Positions 25,110 to 33,643 of a stretch of DNA of 35,632 bases are shown piece by piece. Made by a program: the position numbers and the translations under genes. The notes under the pieces are model-generated. The model saw only the letters and a list, made by a program, of their open reading frames with translations. It had not been told where the DNA came from and made no database searches. Source of the DNA: Desulfobacteraceae bacterium (lineage in GTDB: Bacteria; Desulfobacterota; Desulfobacteria; Desulfobacterales; UBA2174); NCBI GenBank assembly GCA_028700185.1, contig JAQVTF010000015.1:1-35632 (forward strand), given 5' to 3'. The first letter of the stretch is position 1, and each line of letters opens with the position of its first letter.

Positions 25110-27172
25110 AGCGGCTGGTCGCGGTGATCGCCATCATCGGCACCCTCTACCATCTTTACATCGTTATCCACCCCTTCACCCCCTTGGCCAGCCTGAGGAT
25201 ATCGCTGCTGGATCTCACCCAGGTACAGCGGGCCATGCATGTGTTTCTCATCGCCCTGCTCGGATACCTGACCAGTTTCATCCGGCTCCGTGCCCGCCAT
25301 CGTATCGGCGCCCTGCCGCTGGCCTTCATGACGGTGGTGATCCTGGTGGAATTTGTCCGTCTCGATCTTCCGTATTCACTCAAGGGATTTGGTGTGTTGA
25401 TCTGGGCCTGTACCATGTTGCCGACCCTTCTTCCGTCCACCCAGAAATGGTCCAACCTGGCCTGCGCCCTGTTGAGTTTTCTGCCCTTCGTCTACCTGGT
25501 GGTGCATTACGAAGCCCTGATTTACCGGGCCATTATGCCCGAACCCTGGGACCTGGTGATGTCCTTTGCCGAGGTGCTGCTGGTACTGGGCGTGATTTTT
25601 CGTTTGAGCGGGCCGATCATGCCGACCATCGTGATGCTTTTTTTGGTCTACAACCTTCATGGCGACGCCATTGGGGGCCTTTTCGCCAACCCCGGCTTCG
25701 ACTTCGACATGCTTTTGGGAAAGATGTACTGTGAAACCGAGGCCGGTATTTTTGGGTCCATCACCGGGGTTTCAGTCAAGTATCTGATTTATTTTACTAT
25801 TATGGGTGCTATCGTCACCCGGCTCAACTTTGGGCGAATCATCGCCAACATCGCCCTGCTCTTCGTGGGCCGCAGCCCGGCCTCTCCCGGCCGGGCCTGC
25901 TCGATGATGGCGGTACTCATGGGGATGTTTTCAGGTTCCGGCGCCGCCGATACCCAATTCGTGGCGACGCTGACCAAACCGTTATTCGAGAAGGTGCATT
26001 ACGACAAGCTGGTGGCGGCCGGGGTGATCGCCACGGTGGGCTCCGTCGCCTATATCACTCCCCCGGTGATGGGGTCGATCTCTTTTCTGATGGTCGAGTT
26101 GCTCTCGATTCCCTACTCACAGATCATCGTGATGGCCATTGGGCCGATGCTTTTATATCTCTTTGGAATTCTTGTCTATAACGAATTGTATGTGCGCAAG
26201 ATGAACCTGCCCCAGCTCGAGATCTCGGCCCTGATCGATTTCTCCTACTTCAGACGCTACTGCTACGTTTTCATTCCCATCGCGTTTATCATCGCGATGA
26301 TCTACAAGGGCTTTTCCATCAATATCACGGTCACTTTGGCGGCGATTCTCTTTGTGCTGTTCGCCTATATCGATCCGAGTATCCGGCCGCCGTTGGCCAA
26401 TCTGATGAAGGCCCTGGAAGAGGGGATCATCGGTTTGTTGCCCATTGCCAGTGCGGTGATCGCCGCCAACATGATTATGTCCATGATGGTGATGAGTGGT
26501 CTGGCCTCCAAGTTTTCCATCCTCCTGATGCAGATTTCAGGCAGCAGCATCCTGGTGGCCGTCCTGCTCACGGGCTTCTTCAGCCTGGTGCTGGGGATGG
26601 GGGTGCCACCCATCGCCACCTACGTGTTGACGTCCGCCCTCACCGCGCCCACGATTCAAAAACTCGCCATGCTCAACGGGATTCCCGAAGAAGCGGCCCT
26701 CATGGCCACCCACATGTTCCTGTTCTACTTCGCGGTGCTGGCCGAGGTGACGCCACCGGTGGCCCTCTCCGCCTATGCCTCTGCCTCGGTGATGGGAACC
26801 GATCCGATCAAGACCGGGATTTTCGCGGCCCGGGTGGCGTTGCCCAAGTATCTCATCGGACTGACCCTGATTCTCTCGTTGAGTGGTACGGCCCTGCTGA
26901 TCATCCCGGTCCTTCACACCCTCCCCCTGGCCTCGGCGATGGGCCACATCGTCTTCACCTTTTTCTTTACCATCATGGGCATTCTTTGCCTCAATGCCGC
27001 CGTCGTGGGATTCTTTGCAAGGGCGCTATCCTCCGTGCAGCGTTATGTGATCGGGATTTGCGCCATCCTGCTGTTTTATCCCTCCTACTCCCTCAGCATC
27101 ATCGCCGCCGTCATCGCGCTTCCATTGCTGATGCTCAATTTGATCAGGGGACGGACGGCTGTGATGGTCTGA
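25094..27172 (+). CDS. TRAP transporter fused permease (TAXI 4TM-12TM type)
   Basis: A 692-residue membrane protein with roughly 16 or more hydrophobic spans, combining the small (DctQ-like) and large (DctM-like) subunits, as is usual for TAXI systems. The large-subunit signatures are visible: MMAVLMGMFSGSGAADTQFVATLTKP, GVIATVGSVAYITPPVMGSISFLM, LVLGMGVPPIATYVLTSALTAP and FYFAVLAEVTPPVALSAYASASVMGTDPIKTG. The start MDRLVKRLVAVIA at 25094 has GGAGGTGGAG upstream and overlaps the preceding gene by 16 bases. With the receptor at 23706 this is a complete transporter. Confidence 0.95.
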   Translation: MDRLVKRLVAVIAIIGTLYHLYIVIHPFTPLASLRISLLDLTQVQRAMHVFLIALLGYLTSFIRLRARHRIGALPLAFMTVVILVEFVRLDLPYSLKGFGVLIWACTMLPTLLPSTQKWSNLACALLSFLPFVYLVVHYEALIYRAIMPEPWDLVMSFAEVLLVLGVIFRLSGPIMPTIVMLFLVYNLHGDAIGGLFANPGFDFDMLLGKMYCETEAGIFGSITGVSVKYLIYFTIMGAIVTRLNFGRIIANIALLFVGRSPASPGRACSMMAVLMGMFSGSGAADTQFVATLTKPLFEKVHYDKLVAAGVIATVGSVAYITPPVMGSISFLMVELLSIPYSQIIVMAIGPMLLYLFGILVYNELYVRKMNLPQLEISALIDFSYFRRYCYVFIPIAFIIAMIYKGFSINITVTLAAILFVLFAYIDPSIRPPLANLMKALEEGIIGLLPIASAVIAANMIMSMMVMSGLASKFSILLMQISGSSILVAVLLTGFFSLVLGMGVPPIATYVLTSALTAPTIQKLAMLNGIPEEAALMATHMFLFYFAVLAEVTPPVALSAYASASVMGTDPIKTGIFAARVALPKYLIGLTLILSLSGTALLIIPVLHTLPLASAMGHIVFTFFFTIMGILCLNAAVVGFFARALSSVQRYVIGICAILLFYPSYSLSIIAAVIALPLLMLNLIRGRTAVMV

Positions 27173-27484
27173 ATCAGCGTCTCAGGGACGTCCTGGCCTT
27201 GGAAATCACGGGCGGCACTTTCCAGGTTTCTAAATAACGGCTGGCAGAATCGGAAGGTGCGGACGCGGTCAAAGATTCCAGTCTTCCACGGCAGGGTTCG
27301 CTTTCCTGATCGGCTTATGGTCCGCCAAATGGCACCCGCGGGATCGCATTTTTGCGTTGCACTCAAAGAACGCCAAAATCCTGGCGGGTGTCATTGATTT
27401 TTGGTGGGAGATTCAGATTCCGGTTGACAGGCATTGTTTAGGGTGGCATAGAAAAGCGCAAAATATAAAACAGTGTATCATATT
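27173..27484 (+). promoter_or_regulatory. Non-coding region before iclR, with promoter and dyad candidates
   Basis: No gene is seen. TTGACA (27424-27429) with CATAGA 17 bases later (27447-27452) is a possible promoter, and TATAAA occurs close to the iclR start. CCAAAATC (27373-27380) and GATTTTTGG (27396-27404) form an imperfect dyad just upstream of the -35, a plausible autoregulatory operator. No convincing terminator for the TRAP operon was found. Confidence 0.35.
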
Positions 27485-28300
27485 ATGGAACAAGCTGAGC
27501 GTTTTAATTCCATCGAAAAAGCCTTGCGGATTCTGCTCTCCTTCCAGGCCGAGCATCCTTTCTGGGGGGTTCGAGAGCTGAGTGCGCATCTGGGTTTCAG
27601 TCCGGCCACGGTCCAGAGGATTTTACAGGTCCTCAAATCCAATGGCTTCGTGGCCCAAGACCCCGCCACCCGGCAATACCGGCTCGGCGTGGTGTTCTAC
27701 ACGTTTCTGCATGCGCTCAAGGGCGCCTATCCCATCGGTAGGGCCGGCCAGCCCTTCTTGCAGGGGCTGCTGGAAGCCACCGGGGAAACGGTTCACCTGA
27801 ACATCATCGAAGGCGCCGAACGGGTATGTATCGATACCCTGGAGTCGCGCCAGGTCCTCAAGGCGTCCATGCCCGTGGGGAGTCGCTCGCCGCTGTACGC
27901 CGGCGCTTCTTCCAAGTGCCTGCTCGCTTTCAGCGACGAGTCGTTTCGGGAGCGGTATCTGGACAAACTTACCGTCCTGACGCCGTTTACCGAGCGTACC
28001 ATCACCGACTGGCAAGTGTTGCGCCGGGACCTGGAATCCATCGCGGCCCGGGGCTACGCGACCAGCCTCGGCGAGCGCAATCGGGGACTGGGGTCCCTCA
28101 GCGCCCCGGTTTTCGGTCATCGCGGCCAGTTGCTCGGTTCACTGAGCCTGGCCGTTCCTGAAATCCGATACAAAGACAGCGGGTACCGGTCCTTTTGCAT
28201 CGCGGAGTTGTGCCGGCAGGCACAGGTGTTCTCCCGCATGATGGGGTGCGAGATCGGCGATGGGGGCACGGGGCCGGCAAAGCGGGAAAAAGTGGAATAA
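27485..28300 (+). CDS. IclR-family transcriptional regulator
   Basis: A 271-residue regulator with an N-terminal winged helix-turn-helix (about residues 8-65: SIEKALRILLSFQ, VRELSAHLGFSPATVQRILQVLKSNGFV) and a C-terminal effector domain (about 80-250: VHLNIIEGAERVCIDTLESRQ, PLYAGASSKCLLAF, GYATSLGERNRGLGSLSAPVFGHRG). IclR proteins bind carboxylic or aromatic acids and control catabolic operons. Placed between the TRAP operon and gdh, it is the likely local regulator of both (inference). The start could be ATG 27485 or a GTG at 27473; neither has a clear Shine-Dalgarno. Confidence 0.92.
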   Translation: MEQAERFNSIEKALRILLSFQAEHPFWGVRELSAHLGFSPATVQRILQVLKSNGFVAQDPATRQYRLGVVFYTFLHALKGAYPIGRAGQPFLQGLLEATGETVHLNIIEGAERVCIDTLESRQVLKASMPVGSRSPLYAGASSKCLLAFSDESFRERYLDKLTVLTPFTERTITDWQVLRRDLESIAARGYATSLGERNRGLGSLSAPVFGHRGQLLGSLSLAVPEIRYKDSGYRSFCIAELCRQAQVFSRMMGCEIGDGGTGPAKREKVE

Positions 28301-28379
28301 CCGTTGCCGCCTGACACAAACAGGGCGCAATGGCGGGTACGACTTTTATCTTTTTTTTTCGATCACAAGGAGGGTTTCC

Positions 28380-29543
28380 ATGGATTTCAAGTTGTCCAAA
28401 GAGCTGGAGATGTTGCGCGATGCGGTGCGCGAATTCGCCGCCAAGAAGATCGCCCCCAATGCCGACGCCTGGGACGCCGAGCACTACCTGCCCTACAAGG
28501 AAGCGATGAAGCCGATGGGCGAACTGGGGTTCTTCGGCACCGTGATTCCCGAGGAATACGGCGGCGAGGACATGGGTTGGTTGGCGGCGATGATCGTCAC
28601 CGAGGAGATCGCCCGGGCCTCCAGTTCGCTACGGGTGCAGGTGAACATGCAGACCCTGGGGTGCGCCTTCACCATTTTCAACTACGGCACCGAAGAACTG
28701 CGCAAGAAGTACGTGGAAAAGCTGGTGCGGGCCGACTACATCGGCGGCTTCGCCATCACCGAGCCGGACGCCGGCTCCGATGTGATGGCCATCGCCTCCA
28801 CCGCCGAGGACAAGGGGGATCACTGGCTGGTCAACGGCTCCAAGACCTGGATCTCCAACGCACCGGTGGCCGACGTGCTTATCTACTACGCCTACACCGA
28901 CAAGGCCGCCGGCTCACGGGGGTTGTCGGCCTTCGTGCTGGAGCCCAAGAATTTCAACGGGGTCAAGACCTCGGCCCTGGAGAAGATGGGGTCATTTTCC
29001 AGCCCCACCGGGGAGGTGTTCTGCGCCGACACCCGGATTCCCAAGGAAAACATCCTCGGCAAGCCGGGGGACGGCACCAAGATCGTCTTCAGTTCCCTGA
29101 ACCAGACCCGCCTTTCGGCCGCCGCCGGCGCCGTGGGCCTGGCCCAGGCCTGCCTGGACACGGTGACCCGTTACTGCAACGAGCGCAAGCAGTTCGGCAA
29201 GCCCATCGGTACCTTCCAGATGAACCAGGACATGATCGCCCAAATGGTCTGCGAGATCGAGGCGGCGCGACTGCTGGTCTACAAGGCCGCCTGGGGCAAG
29301 GACCAGGGCCGGCTCAACAACGGTCTGGATGTCGCCATGGCCAAGTACATCGCCGGTGAGGCGGTGACCAAGTGTTCGATCTATGCCATGCGCATCATGG
29401 GGGCCTACGGGTATTCCACCGAGTATCCCGTGGCCCGTTACTACCGTGATGCCCCCACGTACACCATGGTGGAAGGCTCGTCGAACATCTGCAAATGGAT
29501 CATCGCCCAGGACCAGCTCGGTATCCGCAAGGCGAACCGGTAG
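28380..29543 (+). CDS. Glutaryl-CoA dehydrogenase, probably non-decarboxylating
   Basis: A 387-residue FAD acyl-CoA dehydrogenase. It has the flavin/substrate segments GGFAITEPDAGSDVMA and WISNAPVADV, NERKQFGKPIGTFQ, and the catalytic Glu365 in YTMVEGSSNICK. As far as I can recall that protein, the sequence is very close to the structurally characterised GDH of Desulfococcus multivorans, which oxidises glutaryl-CoA to glutaconyl-CoA and releases it undecarboxylated; it shares RVQ-N-M in the substrate region and SRGLSAF. The genes that follow encode the separate decarboxylase such an enzyme requires, which strongly supports the non-decarboxylating assignment. AGGAGG lies 7 bases before the ATG. 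A T-rich stretch in the 79-base gap after iclR might be a weak terminator. Confidence 0.88.
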   Translation: MDFKLSKELEMLRDAVREFAAKKIAPNADAWDAEHYLPYKEAMKPMGELGFFGTVIPEEYGGEDMGWLAAMIVTEEIARASSSLRVQVNMQTLGCAFTIFNYGTEELRKKYVEKLVRADYIGGFAITEPDAGSDVMAIASTAEDKGDHWLVNGSKTWISNAPVADVLIYYAYTDKAAGSRGLSAFVLEPKNFNGVKTSALEKMGSFSSPTGEVFCADTRIPKENILGKPGDGTKIVFSSLNQTRLSAAAGAVGLAQACLDTVTRYCNERKQFGKPIGTFQMNQDMIAQMVCEIEAARLLVYKAAWGKDQGRLNNGLDVAMAKYIAGEAVTKCSIYAMRIMGAYGYSTEYPVARYYRDAPTYTMVEGSSNICKWIIAQDQLGIRKANR

Positions 29544-29653
29544 CGGCATTGCCGGCAACCATTTGAGATGCCCGTCACCTGGCTCGGGGAAACCTCCGAT
29601 CGGACGGATACTGGCCTGCCGTGGCGCAAAAAAAGGTTGAGGAGCGCGTTTGC

Positions 29654-30061
29654 ATGAACGATGATGTAGTGGAAAAAACCCGCCAGACGGCGGCTCTCTA
29701 CTTCGAAGGGGTCCAGGATGAGGGACCGTATGCCCTCTGGAAGGCCTTCGACCGGGATTTGGCCAAGGACCTGTCCCTCTTTATCACCGGACAGATGTAC
29801 GCCCGGGAAAAGCTGCCCCACCGGATCCGTCAACTGGTCACCGTGGCGGCCCTGACGGTGCTTTCCCGGCCCGAGGAGCTCAAGCTGCACATCCACGCCG
29901 CCTTGAACGTGGGATGCACGCCGGCGGAGATCGCCGAGACGATGTTCCAGACCTTCATCTACGGCGGGATGCCAGCCACCAACACGGCGTTGAAAACCCT
30001 GCGGACCGTCTTGACCGAGCGTGGGGATTGGCCGCCGGGGCCATCAGCGAAAAGTCAATAG
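29654..30061 (+). CDS. Carboxymuconolactone decarboxylase (CMD)-family protein
   Basis: A 135-residue, all-helical protein of the CMD/AhpD-like family: LSLFITGQMYAREKLPHRIRQLVTVAALTVLSRPEELKLHIHAALNVGCTPAEIAETMFQTFIYGGMPA. It keeps the helix with the H-x-x-A-x-x-x-G-x-T-x-x-E-I pattern but lacks the CxxC of AhpD peroxidase reductases, so it is nearer to the gamma-carboxymuconolactone decarboxylase side. Its position between gdh and the Gcd genes suggests a role in the same pathway, for instance acting on a CoA-ester side product; this is inference. The ATG at 29654 has GAGGAG upstream; a GTG at 29621 is possible. Confidence 0.85.
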   Translation: MNDDVVEKTRQTAALYFEGVQDEGPYALWKAFDRDLAKDLSLFITGQMYAREKLPHRIRQLVTVAALTVLSRPEELKLHIHAALNVGCTPAEIAETMFQTFIYGGMPATNTALKTLRTVLTERGDWPPGPSAKSQ

Positions 30062-30094
30062 ACGGTCGCGGGTTTAGACCGAGGAGGTTTCCAC

Positions 30095-30223
30095 ATGAAC
30101 CAAGCCATGGGAATTTTTGTCGTGGGCATCGGCGGGGTCTTCGTCGGCATGGCCCTGCTGTACATCGCCATCCGGATCATCTCGCTGGTCGTGGATCGCA
30201 TCGGCGCCGGCAAGGAAGCCTGA
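30095..30223 (+). CDS. Small membrane subunit of glutaconyl-CoA decarboxylase (OadG/GcdD-like), 42 residues
   Basis: This short gene encodes [19 protein letters not shown] followed by [14 protein letters not shown] and ends DRIGAGKEA. It has one membrane helix (residues about 6-33) with the Gly-Val-x-Phe pattern typical of the OadG-type small subunits of Na+-transporting decarboxylases, but none of the long hydrophilic tail. A perfect GAGGAGG lies 7 bases upstream, and its TGA is separated from the gcdB ATG by one base. Known GcdD and OadG proteins are about 80-110 residues (from memory), so this is a minimal form. Its expected job is holding the carboxyltransferase and the beta subunit together. 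Confidence 0.8.
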   Translation: MNQAMGIFVVGIGGVFVGMALLYIAIRIISLVVDRIGAGKEA

Positions 30224-30224
30224 C

Positions 30225-31340
30225 ATGGAAAATTTCAGCGAACTGCTCCAGACATCGGGTTTTTTCTTCCTGACCCCCGGCATGCTGGTCATGTGGGTCA
30301 TCGCCTTCGTGCTGATCTACCTGGCCATCGCCAAGAACTATGAACCCTTGCTGCTGTTGCCCATCGGCTTCGGGATTCTCTTGGTCAACCTGCCTTTGGC
30401 CAACCTGATGGCCCCCGGCGAAGGCTTGCTGTGGCGCTTTTACCACTATGGCCTTCAATGGGAGGTGATTCCGCCGCTGATTTTCCTCGGTCTGGGCGCG
30501 TTGACCGATTTCGGCCCGGTACTGGCCAATCCGCGGCTGATTTTTCTCGGTGCCGGGGCCCAGGGCGGCGTTTACCTGACTTTTTTTATCGCCTATTTCA
30601 TGGGGTTTGACCTGAAGGAAGCGGCCACCATCGGGATCATCGGCGGAGCCGACGGGCCCACCACGATTTTTCTGGCCACCAAGATGGCGCCTCAGCTTCT
30701 GGGCAGTTGCGCGGTGGCGGCCTATTCCTACATGGCCCTGGTGCCCATCATCCAACCGCCCATCATGCGCCTGCTCACCACAAAGGAGGAGCGCTGCATC
30801 CGGATGAAGAAGGGCCGCAAGGTCAGCCACTTGGAGAAGATCCTTTTCCCGGTGGTGGCGGCGATTCTGCTCATTCTGCTCGTGCCGCCGTCGGCGCCGC
30901 TGATGGCGATGTTCATGCTGGGCAACCTCTTTCGCGAGGCCAAGGTGGTGGAGCGGCTCACCAACGCCGCCCAGAACGAACTGCTCAACATCGTCACCAT
31001 CTTTCTGGGCTTGCCGGTGGGGGCCACCATGAACGCGGAAAATTTTCTGCAACCCAAAGTGCTGTTTATCTTTTTTCTCGGGCTGTTTGCCTTTATGGTC
31101 AGCACGGCCACCGGGTTGCTGTTGGCCAAGCTCATGAACCTGTTTTTCAAGGACAAGATCAACCCGCTGCTGGGGGCGGCCGGCGTGTCGGCGGTGCCCA
31201 TGGCGGCCCGGGTGGTGCACAAGGTGGGGGCCGAGGCCGACAAGAAAAATTACCTGCTGATGTACGCCATGGGGCCCAACGTGGCCGGGGTGATCGGCAC
31301 GGTGATCGCGGCGGGGATTTTTCTCACCCTGCTCAACTGA
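30225..31340 (+). CDS. gcdB: Glutaconyl-CoA decarboxylase, Na+-pumping beta subunit
   Basis: The 371-residue integral membrane subunit decarboxylates carboxybiotin and couples this to Na+ export. The length is close to Acidaminococcus GcdB and shorter than OadB. Key parts are [16 protein letters not shown], the ion-site loop [16 protein letters not shown] with Asp143 (equivalent to the essential Asp203 of OadB), [17 protein letters not shown] and [18 protein letters not shown]. It starts one base after the small subunit gene. A large hairpin separates it from the biotin-protein gene. Confidence 0.95.
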   Translation: MENFSELLQTSGFFFLTPGMLVMWVIAFVLIYLAIAKNYEPLLLLPIGFGILLVNLPLANLMAPGEGLLWRFYHYGLQWEVIPPLIFLGLGALTDFGPVLANPRLIFLGAGAQGGVYLTFFIAYFMGFDLKEAATIGIIGGADGPTTIFLATKMAPQLLGSCAVAAYSYMALVPIIQPPIMRLLTTKEERCIRMKKGRKVSHLEKILFPVVAAILLILLVPPSAPLMAMFMLGNLFREAKVVERLTNAAQNELLNIVTIFLGLPVGATMNAENFLQPKVLFIFFLGLFAFMVSTATGLLLAKLMNLFFKDKINPLLGAAGVSAVPMAARVVHKVGAEADKKNYLLMYAMGPNVAGVIGTVIAAGIFLTLLN

Positions 31341-31358
31341 GATGCCCGATCCTGTGCG

Positions 31359-31395
31359 CGACAGCACGCCGGTAAAAACCGGGAGCGTGCTGTCG
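31359..31395 (+). other. Strong hairpin between gcdB and gcdC
   Basis: A 10-base perfect stem (CGACAGCACG at 31359-31368 with its complement at 31386-31395) continues into CCGGT/ACCGG around an AAAA loop, with a three-base bulge. No T-run follows, so termination is unlikely. It may stabilise or process the mRNA and so set the ratio of membrane subunits to the biotin protein and carboxyltransferase. Confidence 0.6.
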
Positions 31396-31455
31396 TGGAA
31401 AATTTAAATATAGAAACCGGTAAGTTATCAACCAACTAGACGCAAGGAGAAAAAA

Positions 31456-31671
31456 ATGGCGGAAAAAATTCTGGCCCCCCTGGCGGGCAAGGTCGTGGCG
31501 GTGAAGATCAACGTCGGTGACAAGGTGGAGGAAGACGACGAGGCCATGGTCATCGAGGCCATGAAGATGGAAACCGAGGTGTTTGTGCCCTGCAACGGCA
31601 CGGTGAAGGAAGTGCTGGTGAAAGAGGGCGCTTCGGTGGAGGAAGACGACGTGCTGGCGGTGATTGAATAA
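31456..31671 (+). CDS. gcdC: Biotin carrier protein of glutaconyl-CoA decarboxylase, minimal form
   Basis: A 71-residue protein consisting of a single biotinyl domain. The biotin-accepting lysine is Lys37 in EAMKMET. The Ala/Pro-rich linker and N-terminal extension found in Acidaminococcus GcdC (about 145 residues, from memory) are absent. It shuttles the carboxyl group from the carboxyltransferase GcdA to the membrane decarboxylase GcdB. AAGGAG lies 7 bases upstream. It is followed after 92 bases by gcdA. Confidence 0.92.
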   Translation: MAEKILAPLAGKVVAVKINVGDKVEEDDEAMVIEAMKMETEVFVPCNGTVKEVLVKEGASVEEDDVLAVIE

Positions 31672-31763
31672 AAGGCCGCAACGTTGAGAGAAAAGAACGC
31701 TGGCGGGTGAGCTGGTTCCCCGCGAGACAGCACCAAGTCTTTGAAGAGCCACAGGAGTCGATC

Positions 31764-33497
31764 ATGAGACCGTATTTTGAGAAGATGCCCGATCTGGGCC
31801 GTGCCCTGAAAAAGGGTGAAATCAAGCGCACCGAAGACAGCGTGCAGACGGTGAAGGATGCCGAGGCCGAGGTGGCTCGGGCCGTTGAAGGGGTGCGCAA
31901 TGCAGGGTTTCCCACCGAAAAAATCAACGCCCGCGGCGAGATGACCGTCTGGCAACGGTTGGAATACCTCGTCGACCCCGGGACCTGGTGCCCGCTGCAC
32001 ACCCTTTTCAATCCGTTGGACAATGAAGAAGGGACCACCAACGTCATCGACGGCCTGGGCAAGATCGGCGGCAAGTGGGCCGTGATCATCGGCTTTGACA
32101 ACAAGGTGATGGCCGGGGCCTGGCTGCCGGGCCAGTCGGAGAATATCCTGCGGGTCACCGATTTGGCCAAGCGCCTCAACGTGCCCCTGGTGTGGCTGGT
32201 GAATTGCAGCGGCGCCAAGCTGCCGGAGCAGGAGAAGTTTTACGCCAACCGCCGGGGGGCCGGCACGCCGTTTTTCCGCCACGCGGAGCTGGAGCAGGCG
32301 GGCATTCCGGTACTGGCGGGCATTTACGGCACCAATCCGGCCGGCGGCGGCTACCAGGGCGTCAGCCCCACCGTCCTCTTTGCCCACAAGAACTGCAACA
32401 TCGCCGTGGGCGGGGCGGGGATCGTTTCGGGAATGGCCCCCAAGGGCTACTTCGATACCGAGATGGCCGAGGGCCTCATCGAAAAAGCGCGGGCATTCAA
32501 GGCCAAGCCACCGGGATCGGTGAAGGTCCACTACGACGAGACCGGGTTTTTCCGCTACATGTACGAGACGGAGGAGGGCGTTCTCGACGGGCTCAAGGAC
32601 TATATGGCCCAGATGCCGGCCTACCATCCGGAATTCTTCCGGGTGGCCAAGCCCGAAGCGCCGGCCTACCCACCGGAGGACATTTATCGGCTGCTGCCCC
32701 TGGAGCCCAAGAAGGTCTACGAGTTCGATCAGATCCTGGCGCGTCTGGTGGATGGCAGCCAGCACATGGAATTTCGGCCCGACTACGGTCCGGAAGTTTA
32801 CACCGGGCTGTGCAAGGTGGACGGGTACCTGGTGGGCTGCATCGGCAATCGTCAGGGGTATCTGGGCAAGGGATACCCGGAGTACGCCGACTACCCGGGC
32901 ATCGGCGGTAAGCTCTACCGCCAGGGCCTGATCAAGATGAACGATTTTGTCACCCTCTGCGGCCGTGACCGGATTCCGGTGATCTGGTTCCAGGATACCT
33001 CGGGGATCGATGTGGGGGATACCGCCGAGAAGGCCGAGTTGCTCGGGTTGGGCCAATCGCTGATCTACTCGATCCAGCAGACCGACGTGCCGATGATGCT
33101 GGTGGTGCTGCGCAAGGGCACCGCGGCGGCCCATTACGTCATGGGCGGCCCCACGGCCAACCGTCACAACGCCTTCACCCTGGGCACGGTGGCCTCGGAG
33201 ATCTACGTGATGCATGGGGAGACCGCTGCCGTGGCCACCTACGCCCGGCGTCTGGTCAAGGAAAAAGACGCCGGAAGGCCCATCGAGCCGGTGATCGAGA
33301 AGATGAACCAGCTTGCCCGGGATTACCACGACAAGTCGCGTCCTCAGTTCTGCGCCCGCACCGGGATGCTCGACGAGATCGTGCCGCTGGGCGAGTTGCG
33401 CCACTACCTGGTGGCCTTCGCCGGGGCGGCCTACCAGAATCCCAAGTCCATCTGCCCCCAGCACCACCTGATTCTGCCCCGCATCATCAAGGGCTGA
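31764..33497 (+). CDS. gcdA: Glutaconyl-CoA decarboxylase, carboxyltransferase alpha subunit
   Basis: The 577-residue subunit transfers the carboxyl group of glutaconyl-CoA to biotin, yielding crotonyl-CoA. It has the tandem crotonase-like carboxyltransferase domains and matches Acidaminococcus GcdA from end to end as I recall it: PLHTLFNP, AGAWLPGQSENILR, VNCSGAKLPEQEK, GGTNPAGGGY-like GIYGTNPAGGGYQG, VGGAGIVSGMAPKG, YDETGFFRYMYETEEGVLDG, GIGGKLYRQGLIKMNDFVTLC, FQDTSGIDVGDTAEKAELLGLGQSLI, LRKGTAAAHYV and AAYQNPKSICPQH. The ATG at 31764 has ACAGGAG upstream. It is the last gene of the operon; a terminator follows at 33511. Confidence 0.96.
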   Translation: MRPYFEKMPDLGRALKKGEIKRTEDSVQTVKDAEAEVARAVEGVRNAGFPTEKINARGEMTVWQRLEYLVDPGTWCPLHTLFNPLDNEEGTTNVIDGLGKIGGKWAVIIGFDNKVMAGAWLPGQSENILRVTDLAKRLNVPLVWLVNCSGAKLPEQEKFYANRRGAGTPFFRHAELEQAGIPVLAGIYGTNPAGGGYQGVSPTVLFAHKNCNIAVGGAGIVSGMAPKGYFDTEMAEGLIEKARAFKAKPPGSVKVHYDETGFFRYMYETEEGVLDGLKDYMAQMPAYHPEFFRVAKPEAPAYPPEDIYRLLPLEPKKVYEFDQILARLVDGSQHMEFRPDYGPEVYTGLCKVDGYLVGCIGNRQGYLGKGYPEYADYPGIGGKLYRQGLIKMNDFVTLCGRDRIPVIWFQDTSGIDVGDTAEKAELLGLGQSLIYSIQQTDVPMMLVVLRKGTAAAHYVMGGPTANRHNAFTLGTVASEIYVMHGETAAVATYARRLVKEKDAGRPIEPVIEKMNQLARDYHDKSRPQFCARTGMLDEIVPLGELRHYLVAFAGAAYQNPKSICPQHHLILPRIIKG

Positions 33498-33510
33498 AGC
33501 ATTCCCGCGG

Positions 33511-33547
33511 CCGGGGAATCGGTGTCATCCGGTTCCCCGGTTCTTCC
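33511..33547 (+). terminator. Probable terminator of the gdh-gcd operon
   Basis: CCGGGGAA (33511-33518) pairs with TTCCCCGG (33533-33540), with an inner CGG/CCG, followed by a short T-rich tract (TTCTT). The stem is strong, the T-tract modest. It lies 14 bases after the gcdA stop. Confidence 0.6.
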
Positions 33548-33643
33548 CGCCGCCCAATTTTCAAGGGCTCATCAGATCTTCCGCTTGCCGCGGCCAGTGT
33601 GTTACCCTCTCTTTGTCGGTTGGATATCAAAGAGGAAAAAAGG

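Noticed and set aside
28301-28379. Intrinsic terminator between iclR and gdh
   Set aside because: A T9 run exists, but the only preceding stem is about 5 base pairs with a long loop; too weak to call.
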